NCBI RefSeq assembly: GCF_013170805.1
Contig: NZ_CP051293.1
Location: 3,168,001-3,232,000, forward strand
Origin: Mesorhizobium sp. NZP2077
GTDB taxonomy: Bacteria > Pseudomonadota > Alphaproteobacteria > Rhizobiales > Rhizobiaceae
Reading direction: 5' to 3'
Length of the DNA: 64,000 bases
Positions 40,541 to 49,831 of this stretch are shown in pieces (positions within the stretch are counted from its first letter, which is position 1; each line of letters begins with the position of its first letter). A model generated the notes under the pieces. The model searched no databases. It saw nothing but the letters and a program-made list of their open reading frames with translations, and was not told where the DNA came from. The position numbers and the translations under genes were made by a program.

Positions 40541-41026
40541 ATGAACATCAAGGAGATGACGCGGCAGGACTGCGTCGCCCTGTTGAAGACGCAGCGCCTT
40601 GGTCGCCTGGCCTGCGTGCGTGACCACAAACCCTATGTGGTGCCGGTCCATTTCGCCTTCGGCGAAAATTCCATTTTCAGTTTCTCGCTTCCCGGCAGGA
40701 AAGTCGACTGGATGCGGGCCAATCCCAATGTCTGCCTTCAAGTCGACGATGTCGGCGGTGTCAATGGCTGGAGCAGCGTTGTGGTGGAAGGCCTGTTCGA
40801 GGAATTGCCCAAAGCGCCTGATCCGGACGCCGGCATGACCGGCGTCGAAAGGATGACCGTTCAGGTCGATGGCGACCGCCGGCTTGCCTGGTCGCTTCTT
40901 GCCGCGCATGCCGATTGGTGGGAGCCGGGAGCGCTGAAGCCCGGCGAGACCCTCGCGCCCTCGGGCAGCCATCTCTTCTATCAGGTCAGGATCGAGGCGA
41001 TGTCGGGAAGACAGGCGTCGTGGTAG
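40541..41026 (+). CDS. Pyridoxamine 5'-phosphate oxidase family (FMN-binding) protein
   Basis: 161 residues with the short PNPOx/NimA-like split-barrel: MNIKEMTRQDCVALLKTQRL, GRLACVRDHKPYVVPVHFAF, FSFSLPGRKVDWMRANPNVC and SSVVVEGLFEELP. It probably binds FMN or haem/F420-like cofactors; the substrate is unknown. Co-transcribed with the small gene upstream. AGAAGGA precedes ATG 40541. Confidence 0.85.
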   Translation: MNIKEMTRQDCVALLKTQRLGRLACVRDHKPYVVPVHFAFGENSIFSFSLPGRKVDWMRANPNVCLQVDDVGGVNGWSSVVVEGLFEELPKAPDPDAGMTGVERMTVQVDGDRRLAWSLLAAHADWWEPGALKPGETLAPSGSHLFYQVRIEAMSGRQASW

Positions 41027-41103
41027 CAGTTACGCTGCGCGCGGTACACGTTGCTGGGGGTCTCCGGAACCGCTGCCTGCATTGAGTTGCATTCGGCGTC
41101 GCA

Positions 41104-41160
41104 TTGACAAGCGTTTTGTCGCCATATATTGAACAGGACTATACAGGTTCACTGAACAGG
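41104..41160. promoter_or_regulatory. Promoter and GntR operator of the 41-48 kb operon
   Basis: TTGACA (41104-41109) and CATATATT (41123-41130) form a promoter. Downstream, GAACAGGACTATACAGGTTC (41131-41150) has the CTATAC centre and GAAC/GTTC ends typical for HutC-type GntR operators; a further GAACAGG follows at 41154. Autoregulation by the next gene is likely. Confidence 0.55.
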
Positions 41161-41167
41161 TATGCAT

Positions 41168-41893
41168 ATGAAGCGGCGCGCGGTTCAACTGTCTCCCGGC
41201 ACGGGCAAGCCCGAGCAGATAGCTACCGTTCTGGAGCATGAAATCCGCTCCGGCGTTCTCGGCTTCGGCGACCGCCTGCAAAGCGAGAACGAGCTCGTCC
41301 AGCGCTTCTCCGTCAGCCGCAACACGGTCCGCAAGGGCCTCGAGGAACTGTCCAGCCGCGGGCTGATCACCACCAAGGTCGGCATAGGCTCCTTCGTCAC
41401 CTTCGACGGCAAGCCGGTCGACGATTCGATCGGCTGGTCACGGGCGCTGGCGAATGCCGGCGCCAATGCCGAGACAAGGACGCTTCGGCTGGAGGTCATT
41501 GAAGACGCCGATCTCGCTGCCTTGCTTGGCATCGAAAGGCCGTTCTTCATCGCCGTCGACCGGGTGCGCACCAATGCCAGCGATGGCCATGCGATCTCGA
41601 TCGAGCGCAGCCGCCTACCGCTGTCACCGGAGCTGGAAGATGTGCCGCTGCGCGGGTTGCGCGAGGGCTCGCTGCACCAGACGCTGCGCGGTGCCGGCCT
41701 TATCCCCGACCATGGCGAGGAATGGGTCGGCATCGAGATGCTCAACGCCGAGGATGCGGCCATCCTCGGTTGCCCGCAAGGCACGCCGTTCCTGCGCGGC
41801 CGCCGGCTGACCCGCGCCGCCGATGACCGGCCGATCGAGTATGTCACCAGCCTGCTCAATCCTGCTCATTTCGCGCTGCATATGAGGTTCTGA
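41168..41893 (+). CDS. GntR family (HutC subfamily, UTRA domain) transcriptional regulator
   Basis: 241 residues; ATG 41168 fits ACAGG upstream better than ATG 41162. The winged helix is at residues 15-75 (VLEHEIRSGVLGFGDRLQSE, NELVQRFSVSRNTVRKGLEE, LSSRGLITTKVGIGSFVTF). The UTRA ligand domain follows (FIAVDRVRTNASDGHAISIE, LPLSPELEDVPLRGL, GRRLTRAADDRPIEYVTSLL). First gene of an operon for a putative N-riboside pathway, and probably senses its substrate or a phosphorylated product. Confidence 0.92.
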   Translation: MKRRAVQLSPGTGKPEQIATVLEHEIRSGVLGFGDRLQSENELVQRFSVSRNTVRKGLEELSSRGLITTKVGIGSFVTFDGKPVDDSIGWSRALANAGANAETRTLRLEVIEDADLAALLGIERPFFIAVDRVRTNASDGHAISIERSRLPLSPELEDVPLRGLREGSLHQTLRGAGLIPDHGEEWVGIEMLNAEDAAILGCPQGTPFLRGRRLTRAADDRPIEYVTSLLNPAHFALHMRF

Positions 41894-41896
41894 GCG

Positions 41897-42940
41897 ATGC
41901 CGGACACGCTTGATCGCGCCATGGGCGCGCTTGTCGGCGGAGCGCTGGGAGACGCGCTCGGCATGCCGACGCAGCTTTTGTCGCCGGCCCGGATTGCAGA
42001 GCTCTACGGCCATGTCGAGGATTTCATCGCGCCCTTCGCCGACCATCCGGTGTCGAAGGGGCTCGCGGCCGGCACCATTACCGATGATACCGAACAGGCG
42101 CTGCTGCTCGGCCGCATCCTGGTTGAGTCCGGCGAGCGTTTCGACCATGCGCGCTGGGTCAACGCGCTGCTCGACTGGGAGCGCGAGGTCAAGGCGCGCG
42201 GCAGCTACGATCTCCTGGGGCCATCGACCAAGCGTGCCATCGATGCCATCAACAATGGCGTGCCGGCGGAGGAGGCGGGACGCAGCGGCGACACCAATGG
42301 AGCGGCCATGCGCATCGCGCCGGTCGGCATCATGATGCCGCTGGAGCCGCTCGATGCATTCGTCGCCAAGGTGGCCGAGACCTGCCGGGCGACGCACAAC
42401 ACCTCGATCGCCATAGCGTCGGCCGCAGCGGTCGCTGCCGCCGTCAGCTGCGGTGTTGCCGGCGGCGACTGGCGCGCCGCCTCCGACACTGCTGTCGCTG
42501 CTGCCAGACGAGGGGCGACGCTTGGCCGTTGGGTGACCGGCGGCGACATCGCCGCGCGTATCGTCTGGGCGCGGGACCTGGTGCGCGGCAATGTGATGAG
42601 GGACGCGATCCGGCTGATCACCGATCTGGTCGGCACCGGCGTCGCCAGCCAGGAATCGGTTCCGGCGGCCTTCGCGGTGCTGGAAGTCGCCGGCGGCGAC
42701 CCATGGCATGCAGCGGTCATCAGCGCCAATCTCGGTGGCGACACCGACACGATCGGCGCCATCGCGGCCGGCATGGCCGGCGCGTGCGCCGGGCTTTCGC
42801 AGTTGCCTGGGGATCGCGTCACCGGCCTCAGGGGTATCGACATGGCACAGGTTCGCGCGCTGGCCGCTGACCTGGTTGAGGCGCGGACGTCCAAAGGCCT
42901 TACGCCAAAAACCGGTTCCGGCAAGGACGCTGCAGCATGA
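41897..42940 (+). CDS. ADP-ribosylglycohydrolase family protein
   Basis: 347 residues of the all-helical, di-magnesium ARH/DraG fold. Metal ligands are seen in GALGDALGMPTQL (Asp), TITDDTEQALLLGR (TDDT motif) and SANLGGDTDTIGAIAAGMAG (GGDTDT). Family members cleave N- or O-glycosidic bonds of ADP-ribose to proteins or small molecules. Here it is 3 nt after the GntR gene and overlaps the PfkB start by ATGA, inside a catabolic operon, so a small N-riboside substrate is more likely than a protein. Confidence 0.9.
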   Translation: MPDTLDRAMGALVGGALGDALGMPTQLLSPARIAELYGHVEDFIAPFADHPVSKGLAAGTITDDTEQALLLGRILVESGERFDHARWVNALLDWEREVKARGSYDLLGPSTKRAIDAINNGVPAEEAGRSGDTNGAAMRIAPVGIMMPLEPLDAFVAKVAETCRATHNTSIAIASAAAVAAAVSCGVAGGDWRAASDTAVAAARRGATLGRWVTGGDIAARIVWARDLVRGNVMRDAIRLITDLVGTGVASQESVPAAFAVLEVAGGDPWHAAVISANLGGDTDTIGAIAAGMAGACAGLSQLPGDRVTGLRGIDMAQVRALAADLVEARTSKGLTPKTGSGKDAAA

Positions 42941-43920
42941 GCGGGCGTCTCGTTCATATCGGTAGCGCGGTGGTCGACTATGTCTACCGCATCGACGCCT
43001 TGCCGGCGCCGGGCACCGAGAAGACGGCATCGAGCTTTGCCCAGGTCGCCGGCGGCGGCTTCAACATGATGGTCGCGGCCACCCGAACCGGCATGACAGT
43101 GGTGTTTGGCGGCCAGCTCGGCAGCGGGCCGAACGGTGATTTCCTGCGCGCTGCCTTCGCCGCCGAGGGCATCGAAACGCTGACGCCGCCATCGCCTGTG
43201 ATGGACAGCGGCAATTGCGTTGCCATGATCTCGAGCGATGCCGAACGCACTTTCGTGTCGTGGCCAGGTGCTGAAAGCGTGCTCAGCCTCGACATGATGG
43301 CGCCGGTATCGGTGGCGCCGGGCGATTGGGTGTTCACCTCGGGCTATACGCTGAGCTATCCGGGCAGCCGCGATGCGCTTACCGACTGGATCGAGGCGCT
43401 GCCGGAAGACATTCCCTTTGTCTTCGACCCGACGCCGGTCATTTCAGACATTCCACGCCCGATCCTATCGCGGGTGCTCGCCCGCACCACATGGCTGAGC
43501 TGCAACACGACGGAAGCCGCCGAGATCGCCGGCCCTGGCGATGTCGAGACCCTCGCGGCGCGGCTGCTTGCCGACCATTGCCCGCAGGCGGCCGGTGTCG
43601 TCATCCGCAGCGCCGCTAAGGGCTGCCATATCAGGCTGGCCGACGGCACGGCGCAGACCATCGCCGGGTTCAAGGTCGACGCCATCGACACCAACGGCGC
43701 CGGCGATACCCATATCGGCGCTTTCGTCAGCGCGCTGGCGCGCGGCGCGCCACCCTTCGAGGCGGCGCGCTACGCCAATGCGGCGGCGTCCATTTCGGTC
43801 ACCCGCCATGGCGGTTCATCGGCGCCGACCGATGCCGAAATCCAGACTTTCCTGAGCCAGGCCAATGGTCCTTCGACCGGCACGCCGGGCCAGAACCAGA
43901 AGGCCCATCAGACAGCCTGA
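42937..43920 (+). CDS. PfkB family carbohydrate kinase
   Basis: 327 residues with ribokinase-fold landmarks: N-terminal GSAVVDYVYRIDALPAPG, GGGFNMMVAATRTGMTVVFG (motif 1), and the anion hole/catalytic base IDTNGAGDTHIGAFVSALA, with Asp as the base. It phosphorylates a sugar or nucleoside. Together with the ADP-ribosylglycohydrolase it could trap the ribose freed from a glycoside as ribose 5-phosphate or a related ester. Confidence 0.88.
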   Translation: MSGRLVHIGSAVVDYVYRIDALPAPGTEKTASSFAQVAGGGFNMMVAATRTGMTVVFGGQLGSGPNGDFLRAAFAAEGIETLTPPSPVMDSGNCVAMISSDAERTFVSWPGAESVLSLDMMAPVSVAPGDWVFTSGYTLSYPGSRDALTDWIEALPEDIPFVFDPTPVISDIPRPILSRVLARTTWLSCNTTEAAEIAGPGDVETLAARLLADHCPQAAGVVIRSAAKGCHIRLADGTAQTIAGFKVDAIDTNGAGDTHIGAFVSALARGAPPFEAARYANAAASISVTRHGGSSAPTDAEIQTFLSQANGPSTGTPGQNQKAHQTA

Positions 43921-43958
43921 CAAGCCCGGGAAGCGGGCAAACAGAGAGAGGAACCAAC

Positions 43959-45020
43959 ATGCGCATGCCAAGACTGACTGCTCTGCTGACGGCGACCGCC
44001 GTCTTCACCACCGCGCTCACGCTGGCCGCCAGTGCCGCTGAAGTGCATGTGCTCAACTGGAAAGGCTACGGCGCCGACGAGCCCTGGGCCGTCGAGGCCT
44101 TCGAGAAAGCGACCGGCAACAAGGTCGTCAACGACTTCTTCAATTCCGAACAGGAAATGCTGACCAAGATCCGGACCAATCCCGGCCTCTATGACGTCGT
44201 CATGATCAACGCCGCCTTCAACGACCAGGCGATGGCGGAAAAGCTGATCCAGCCGATCGATACCTCGAAACTGCCGAACTATGCCGACATCAGCAAGGAC
44301 AAGGCCGGCTCGCCGATGCTCGACCATGACGGCAAGGTCTATGGTGTGCCGTGGGTGTGGGGTCTGACGGCGCTCGCCATCAACGAAAAGTCCTTCGACA
44401 AGCCGCCGACGTCGATCGCGGAAATGTGGGATCCCGCCCACAAGGGCCGCGTCGTCATCCGCGACGACGCCGTCGAGGCGGTGCAGTTCGGTGCCATCGC
44501 CACCGGCCAGAACATCAACGACATCAAGGATATGGATGCGGTCAAGACGAAGCTGACCTCGCTGATGCCGCAGATCAAGACCTTCTGGAGCTCGGAGAAC
44601 GACTGGAACCAGATGGTCGCCTCCAACCAGATCGACATCGGCACCTACTGGAGCGGCTCGGCCGACCGCGCCAAGACCCACTTCAAGCTGCCGGTTTCGC
44701 TGGTCATTCCGCAGGAAGGCGCCGTCGCCTGGCTCGATGCCTTTTCCATTCCGGCCGGTTCCAAGAATGTCGAGGGTGCGCAAGCCTTCATCAACTGGAT
44801 GATCGACCCGAAATTCTATGTCGAATGGGTCACCAAGGTCGGCGCGCCGGTCTCGGCCAACACCAAGGCGGTGGACGCGCTGCCGGAGGATGCCTTCAAC
44901 CGCAAGGTGATGGGTGATCCCGAGGTCGCCAAGCGCATCCAGTTCCAAGCGCCGGTCACCGACGCCCAGCGCGAGGCCTATCTGGCGCTCTGGCAGCAGC
45001 TCAAGGTCGACGTGAAGTAA
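43959..45020 (+). CDS. ABC transporter substrate-binding protein (PotD/spermidine-putrescine type)
   Basis: 353 residues. Signal peptide MRMPRLTALLTATAVFTTAL... cleaved near ASAA. The mature protein starts EVHVLNWKGYGADEPWAVEA, then FFNSEQEMLTKIRTNPGLYD, VYGVPWVWGLTALAINEK and DIGTYWSGSADRAKTHFKLP, all typical of the PotD/PotF group. These bind cationic amines, but also thiamine or other cationic small molecules. The operon context argues for a cationic N-glycoside. GAGAGAGG precedes the ATG. Confidence 0.9.
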   Translation: MRMPRLTALLTATAVFTTALTLAASAAEVHVLNWKGYGADEPWAVEAFEKATGNKVVNDFFNSEQEMLTKIRTNPGLYDVVMINAAFNDQAMAEKLIQPIDTSKLPNYADISKDKAGSPMLDHDGKVYGVPWVWGLTALAINEKSFDKPPTSIAEMWDPAHKGRVVIRDDAVEAVQFGAIATGQNINDIKDMDAVKTKLTSLMPQIKTFWSSENDWNQMVASNQIDIGTYWSGSADRAKTHFKLPVSLVIPQEGAVAWLDAFSIPAGSKNVEGAQAFINWMIDPKFYVEWVTKVGAPVSANTKAVDALPEDAFNRKVMGDPEVAKRIQFQAPVTDAQREAYLALWQQLKVDVK

Positions 45021-45088
45021 AAGTTCGCGTCCGCACCAGCCGGCGGTTCGCGCCGGCTGGTCCTTCAATCCTGGGGAGGAAGGGTGGC

Positions 45089-45958
45089 ATGGCAGCACAG
45101 AGCGCTACCGCATCGCGCAGCGGGTTGAGATCGGCGCTGCCGCTGCTGGCACCGGCCTATCTCTGGCTGACGGTGGCGATCTTCCTGCCGCTGTCGGCCA
45201 TGGTCTTCTTCTCGTTCATGACCGAGCTGCCACTGTCGGGAAAGCCGTGGGCGTTCACGCTTGGCAACTACGCCGCCTTCTTCTCGCAGAGCCTCTATCT
45301 GACACTGCTGCTCGCCTCGCTGCGCCTCGGCCTCGAAGTGACTTTGTGGTGCATCGTCATCGGCTATCCCGCCGCTTACGTACTGGCCAAGGTGCTGAAG
45401 GGGCGCAGCCGCGAAGCGATTTTTCTCCTCGTCATCCTGCCGTTCTGGTCGAACGGGCTGGTGCGCATCTTCTCCTGGGCAATGGTGCTGCGCGAGGGCG
45501 GCATTCTCGATACGGCGCTCAATGCGGTGCTGCCGGTCAAGATCAACATCGATCTCATGTATTCCTATCCCGCCGTCATCATCGGGCTGGTGCACTCTTA
45601 CGTGCCCTACATGGTGCTGACCTGTTATCTCACTTTGCAAGCGATCGACGACTCGCTGATCGAGGCCGGGCGCTCGCTCGGCGCGTCGCGGCTGCAGGTG
45701 CTGAAGCGGGTGATCATCCCGCTGTCGATGCCTGGCCTGGTGGCGGGGGCGGCGCTGATCTTCGTTCCCGTCGTCGGTTCCTTCATGGAGCCGCGCATCC
45801 TCGGCGGCCGCACCGGCACCTTCTACGGCACGGTGATCGAGGACCAATTCGTTGCCGTCTTCAACTGGCCGCTGGGTGCGGCGCTGTCCTTCGTCCTGCT
45901 GGCTGTCGTGCTGGTCATCCTGGCGATTGCCTCGCCGGTGCTGCGGAGGGCTGCGTGA
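45089..45958 (+). CDS. ABC transporter permease (PotB type)
   Basis: 289 residues, six transmembrane helices, N-terminal APAYLWLTVAIFLPLSAMVF. The EAA loop is LIEAGRSLGASRLQVLKRVI followed by IPLSMPGLVAGAALIFVPVV. First of two permeases of the cluster's polyamine-type transporter; its TGA overlaps the next ATG (ATGATG). Confidence 0.92.
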   Translation: MAAQSATASRSGLRSALPLLAPAYLWLTVAIFLPLSAMVFFSFMTELPLSGKPWAFTLGNYAAFFSQSLYLTLLLASLRLGLEVTLWCIVIGYPAAYVLAKVLKGRSREAIFLLVILPFWSNGLVRIFSWAMVLREGGILDTALNAVLPVKINIDLMYSYPAVIIGLVHSYVPYMVLTCYLTLQAIDDSLIEAGRSLGASRLQVLKRVIIPLSMPGLVAGAALIFVPVVGSFMEPRILGGRTGTFYGTVIEDQFVAVFNWPLGAALSFVLLAVVLVILAIASPVLRRAA

Positions 45959-46746
45959 TGATGACGACGCGCATCCTGGAAGGACTTGGCCGCCTCTATA
46001 TCGGACTGCTGCTCGCCTTCCTCTATCTGCCGATCATCATCATGGCGCTGATGTCGTTCAACGTCTCGCCCTTCTACCAGCTGCCGTTCGAGTGGACGAC
46101 GGAATGGTACGCGTCGCTGTGGCAGAACGACCAGCTAATCGCAGCCACCTGGAACAGCCTCGAGATCGCCGCCATCACCACCATCATCAGCGTGGTGCTC
46201 GGCTCGGCGGCGTCGCTGGCGCTTTATCGCTATGAATTCCCAGGCAAGAAAGTGCTGCAGGCACTGCTGTTCCCGCCGATCGCCATTCCGTGGCTGATCA
46301 CCGGCACGGCGATGCTGATCTTCTTCTTCGGCGTCGGCATCGGGCGCGGCCTGTTCGCCATCCTGCTCGGCCATGTCGCGCTGGCGCTGCCCTATGTCAT
46401 CGTCGTCGTCTCGGCGCGGCTGCAGACTTTTGCGCCCGAGTTGGAAGAAGCGGCGCGCTCGCTCGGCGCCAACCAGTGGCAGGTCACAGTGCGCGTCACG
46501 CTGCCGTGGATCATGCCGGGTGTGATCGCCGGCGGGCTGTTTGCCTTCGCCGTGTCGTTCGACCAGTTCGTCGTCTCGTACTTCCTGGCAACGCCTGGAC
46601 AGACGACATTGCCGGTCGAAATCTACGCCGCGATCCGCAAGGGTTTCACGCCCGAGATCAATGCGGTCTCGACCATCATCATTGTCGTGTCGATGGCGCT
46701 GATGCTGCTGACGGCGCGCTTCTTCAAATTCGGCGGAGAGAAATAA
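45958..46746 (+). CDS. ABC transporter permease (PotC type)
   Basis: 262 residues with six transmembrane helices (RLYIGLLLAFLYLPIIIMAL first). The EAA loop is LEEAARSLGANQWQVTVRVT with LPWIMPGVIAGGLFAFAVSF. Its stop overlaps the ATPase start (TAATG). Confidence 0.92.
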   Translation: MMTTRILEGLGRLYIGLLLAFLYLPIIIMALMSFNVSPFYQLPFEWTTEWYASLWQNDQLIAATWNSLEIAAITTIISVVLGSAASLALYRYEFPGKKVLQALLFPPIAIPWLITGTAMLIFFFGVGIGRGLFAILLGHVALALPYVIVVVSARLQTFAPELEEAARSLGANQWQVTVRVTLPWIMPGVIAGGLFAFAVSFDQFVVSYFLATPGQTTLPVEIYAAIRKGFTPEINAVSTIIIVVSMALMLLTARFFKFGGEK

Positions 46747-47813
46747 TGGCCGGTGTGCAGGTATCCAACGTCTCGCGCAGCTTTGGCGCGCACAAGGCGC
46801 TGGACGATGTTTCCATCGATTTCGCCGATGGCGGCTTCTATGCGCTGCTCGGGCCCTCGGGCAGCGGCAAGACCACGCTGCTGCGCCAGATCGCCGGCTT
46901 CGACTTTCCCGACAGCGGTCGCATCGCCATCGGCGGCGAGAGCGTCGAACGGGTGCCGGTCGAGAAGCGGCGCATCGGCATGGTGTTCCAGAACTATGCG
47001 CTGTTTCCAAATATGAGCGTCGCCGACAATGTCGCCTTCGGCCTGTCGGTGCGCGGCGAGGCCAAGGCGGTGATTGCGATGGAAGTGCAGCGCGCGCTCG
47101 ACCTCGTGCAGTTGGGCAAGCTCGGCGTCCGCCGTCCGCACCAGCTCTCCGGCGGCCAGCGTCAGCGCGTGGCGCTTGCCCGCGCCATCGTCACCAAGCC
47201 GCGCGTGCTGTTGCTCGACGAGCCGCTCGGCGCACTCGACAAGGCACTGCGCGTCGACATGCAGATCGAACTCAAGCGCATCCAGCGCGAGATCGGCATC
47301 ACCACCATCTTCGTCACCCACGACCAGGAAGAAGCGCTGACTATGAGCGACCGCATCGGCATCTTGCGCGATGGCCGGCTGGTGCAGGAAGGGCCGCCGG
47401 AGGAAATCTACGACCGGCCGAAGAGCGAATTCGCCGCCACCTTCCTCGGCGACGCCAACATCTTTCGCGGCGACTCGACGGGTAATGGCATCCGGCTGCC
47501 CGATGGCACCGCGATCGTTGCCGGCGTGGGCGCGACGCTTGCCGCCGGCGCCAAGGCGAGCTGTGCCGTGCGGCCGGAGCGCATCCGGATCGCCACAGAT
47601 GCCGGGGTTCCGGATGCCGCCAATGCCAACGTGCTCAAGGGCCAGGTCTCCAAGCGCATCTTCGCCGGCAACAACAGCACGTATTTTGTCGAGCGTGCCG
47701 GCCAGACGCTGAAGGTCATCGTGCAGAACACCGGTGCCGACAGGCTGGCTGAAGGGCAGGATGTGGTGCTGCGCTGGTCGCCGGACAGTACGGTGTTGAT
47801 CGCTGCCAATTAA
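46746..47813 (+). CDS. ABC transporter ATP-binding protein (PotA type)
   Basis: 355 residues. Walker A GPSGSGKTT, Q-loop MVFQNYALFPNMSV, signature LSGGQRQRVALARA, Walker B VLLLDEPLGALDKALR, H-loop IFVTHDQEEAL. A C-terminal TOBE domain follows (CAVRPERIRIATDAG, GQVSKRIFAGNNSTYFVERA). Last gene of the operon; energises the two permeases. Confidence 0.93.
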   Translation: MAGVQVSNVSRSFGAHKALDDVSIDFADGGFYALLGPSGSGKTTLLRQIAGFDFPDSGRIAIGGESVERVPVEKRRIGMVFQNYALFPNMSVADNVAFGLSVRGEAKAVIAMEVQRALDLVQLGKLGVRRPHQLSGGQRQRVALARAIVTKPRVLLLDEPLGALDKALRVDMQIELKRIQREIGITTIFVTHDQEEALTMSDRIGILRDGRLVQEGPPEEIYDRPKSEFAATFLGDANIFRGDSTGNGIRLPDGTAIVAGVGATLAAGAKASCAVRPERIRIATDAGVPDAANANVLKGQVSKRIFAGNNSTYFVERAGQTLKVIVQNTGADRLAEGQDVVLRWSPDSTVLIAAN

Positions 47814-47821
47814 GGCCAACG

Positions 47822-48766
47822 TCACTCGTTGACAGGCCTGACTGGTCCGGCTTGTCCGGCCGAACTTGCCGAGGATACAGCGCACAGCACCATGACGCCA
47901 GCCAACGCGATCAACGCCATTCCGGCAATCGTTGTCAGGTTGGGGACCTCGCCAAAGAACACATAGCCCCAGAATGCCGCGAAGATCAGATAGGCGTAGT
48001 CGAATGTCGCGACAATCTGAGGTTTCGGTGACTGGTAGGCTCGGGCCAACCCGATGCTCACGCTGACGATCAAGGCTGCAAGGATGGCGATGGTTTGCCA
48101 CTCCTGTATGCCCATGGCGGCCCAGCGTCCGAACAGAAAGGGATAGGCGGGCAGAGGCCCGGCAAAGCCAATAACAAGGCTTGCAATGGTCCCGGCCGCC
48201 AGCAGCGTTATGTTTAGCCACAGGGCCATCGTCATGGGCGTTTCCCGCGCGCATTTTGCGCGCGTGACGATCGCCGCAATCGCATAGAGGAACGCGGCGG
48301 CAACGGGTATCAAAGGCAGCGGAGAAAAGGCGACGGCTGTTGGGCGCACGATCAACAGCACACCGGCAAGTCCCAACGCGATGCCTGCCCATTGATACCT
48401 TGCGATCCGCTCGCCGAGCATGAGCGACGACAACAGCACGATGAACAAGGGCGCGGTGTAGAGCGAGGCGGCGATGACCGAAAGATCAAGAACCGGGATC
48501 GCGGCGTAGATCGCGAGATACATCAGCAGGAGCGCGACACTGCGCAGTGCTACCCAACCGAGCGCAACTGGCCAGACGGCACCGCGTGTGAGCAGCAGTA
48601 GGACCGGTGTCGCGATGACGGAGCGCAGGACATAGATCTGCCAGAGCGTGAGATTGGCACTGGAGAACTTCACAAAGGCGTCGGTCAAGGCCATCGCAAA
48701 CACGGTCATGAGAATGACAATCACACCGGTGACCGGCAAAGCGCGTTCGTTCGATTGGGTGGTCAT
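47822..48766 (-). CDS. DMT superfamily (EamA) transporter
   Basis: 314 residues with ten predicted helices and two EamA repeats (GVIVILMTVFAMALTDAFVK; YLAIYAAIPVLDLSVIAASL; TAPLFIVLLSSLMLGERIA; ATFDYAYLIFAAFWGYVFFG). These are exporters or importers of metabolites and amino acids. GGAGG precedes ATG 48766. Divergent from the LysR gene at 48860, which may regulate it. Convergent with the PotA-like gene. Confidence 0.9.
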   Translation of the reverse strand: MTTQSNERALPVTGVIVILMTVFAMALTDAFVKFSSANLTLWQIYVLRSVIATPVLLLLTRGAVWPVALGWVALRSVALLLMYLAIYAAIPVLDLSVIAASLYTAPLFIVLLSSLMLGERIARYQWAGIALGLAGVLLIVRPTAVAFSPLPLIPVAAAFLYAIAAIVTRAKCARETPMTMALWLNITLLAAGTIASLVIGFAGPLPAYPFLFGRWAAMGIQEWQTIAILAALIVSVSIGLARAYQSPKPQIVATFDYAYLIFAAFWGYVFFGEVPNLTTIAGMALIALAGVMVLCAVSSASSAGQAGPVRPVNE

Positions 48767-48859
48767 CGACTGCCTCCAGGGACAATCCGCAGTCTCGCCA
48801 CGGTTGATAAATTCGCCTAGACGCTATTATTGTATCAAAATGATTGGGTTTTTTAATCA

Positions 48860-49831
48860 ATGGCGCGGGTAGAACTGCCTGGCCTCCAGACCTTCCTGGC
48901 CATCGCCGAGCATGGATCGTTGCGAGCGGCGGCGCGCATGCTCGGCGTCAATCCGCCGGCGGTCTCGCTGCAGCTCAAGGCTTTCGAAGACCGGCTCGGC
49001 ACCGCGCTTTTCACTCGCAGCACCCGGTCCGTCACGATGACCGATGCCGGCCGGGCGCTTTTCCTCAGCACGCGTCATCTGGTCGGCGCAATCGAAGACG
49101 CGCTGGATACCACGCGGGAGGTTGGCAAGGCCCGATCGGGGCAATTGCGCATCACGCTGCCTTACCGGGCGTGGCAATTGATCATCGCTCCCCGACTGGC
49201 TGCGTTCGAAGCCGCCCATGCCGGTGTAGAACTGGATCTTTCGATAGACGAGGGGCTGGTCGATATCGTGTCGCGGGGCTTTCACGCCGGGATTCGGCTC
49301 GGCGACCACCTTCAAAACGAAATGATCGCACGGCGGCTGACGCCGCCCCAGCAGGGAGCCTATATTGCCTCGCCCGACTATTTGAACCGGCACGGGAAAC
49401 CCACGAAGCCAAGCGATCTGCTGTCACACCGCTGCATCCGGCACCGGCAAATTTCTTCGGGGCGCATCGCCGAGTGGCGCTTTCTGGTGGATGGGGTCGA
49501 AGTGTCAGTCGATGTGACCGGGCGGCTTGTGCTGAACGATCTGCGCACGATCGTGGAGGCAGCCAAGCAAGGCTTGGGTATCGGCTGGTCGTTGCGCGAG
49601 GGTGTTGCGGAGGATGTGAGGCGAGGGGATCTTGTGGAAGTCTTGCCGACCTATAGCGCAGGCCGTCCTGGTTTCTTCCTGTATTTTCCGAAACCGCTGG
49701 CGCGACTCGGTCTTCTCAGGGCTTTTATCGATCACTTCGGGACTGCAGGCCTGATGTCCGAGTCGTCCTCCGGCTTGCCAAGCGGACTGCAATCCCGGAA
49801 TGCTCAATGGGGGGCTGACGATGACGCTTGA
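48860..49831 (+). CDS. LysR family transcriptional regulator
   Basis: 323 residues. The winged helix is GLQTFLAIAEHGSLRAAARM, GVNPPAVSLQLKAFEDRLG, LFTRSTRSVTMTDAGRALF. Effector domain follows with GQLRITLPYRAWQLIIAPRL. Its C-terminus overlaps the start of the aconitase-X large subunit by 11 nt, so it is co-transcribed with those genes and probably regulates them, and perhaps the divergent EamA gene. The promoter gap is A/T-rich (TTTTTTAATCA). Confidence 0.9.
   Translation: MARVELPGLQTFLAIAEHGSLRAAARMLGVNPPAVSLQLKAFEDRLGTALFTRSTRSVTMTDAGRALFLSTRHLVGAIEDALDTTREVGKARSGQLRITLPYRAWQLIIAPRLAAFEAAHAGVELDLSIDEGLVDIVSRGFHAGIRLGDHLQNEMIARRLTPPQQGAYIASPDYLNRHGKPTKPSDLLSHRCIRHRQISSGRIAEWRFLVDGVEVSVDVTGRLVLNDLRTIVEAAKQGLGIGWSLREGVAEDVRRGDLVEVLPTYSAGRPGFFLYFPKPLARLGLLRAFIDHFGTAGLMSESSSGLPSGLQSRNAQWGADDDA

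Noticed and set aside
46623..48392. Long open frame of about 590 codons on the minus strand
   Set aside because: It is antisense to the PotC/PotA-like genes and part of EamA. Its composition is the Arg/His/Ala-rich type produced by the complement of high-GC genes, and it matches no family.
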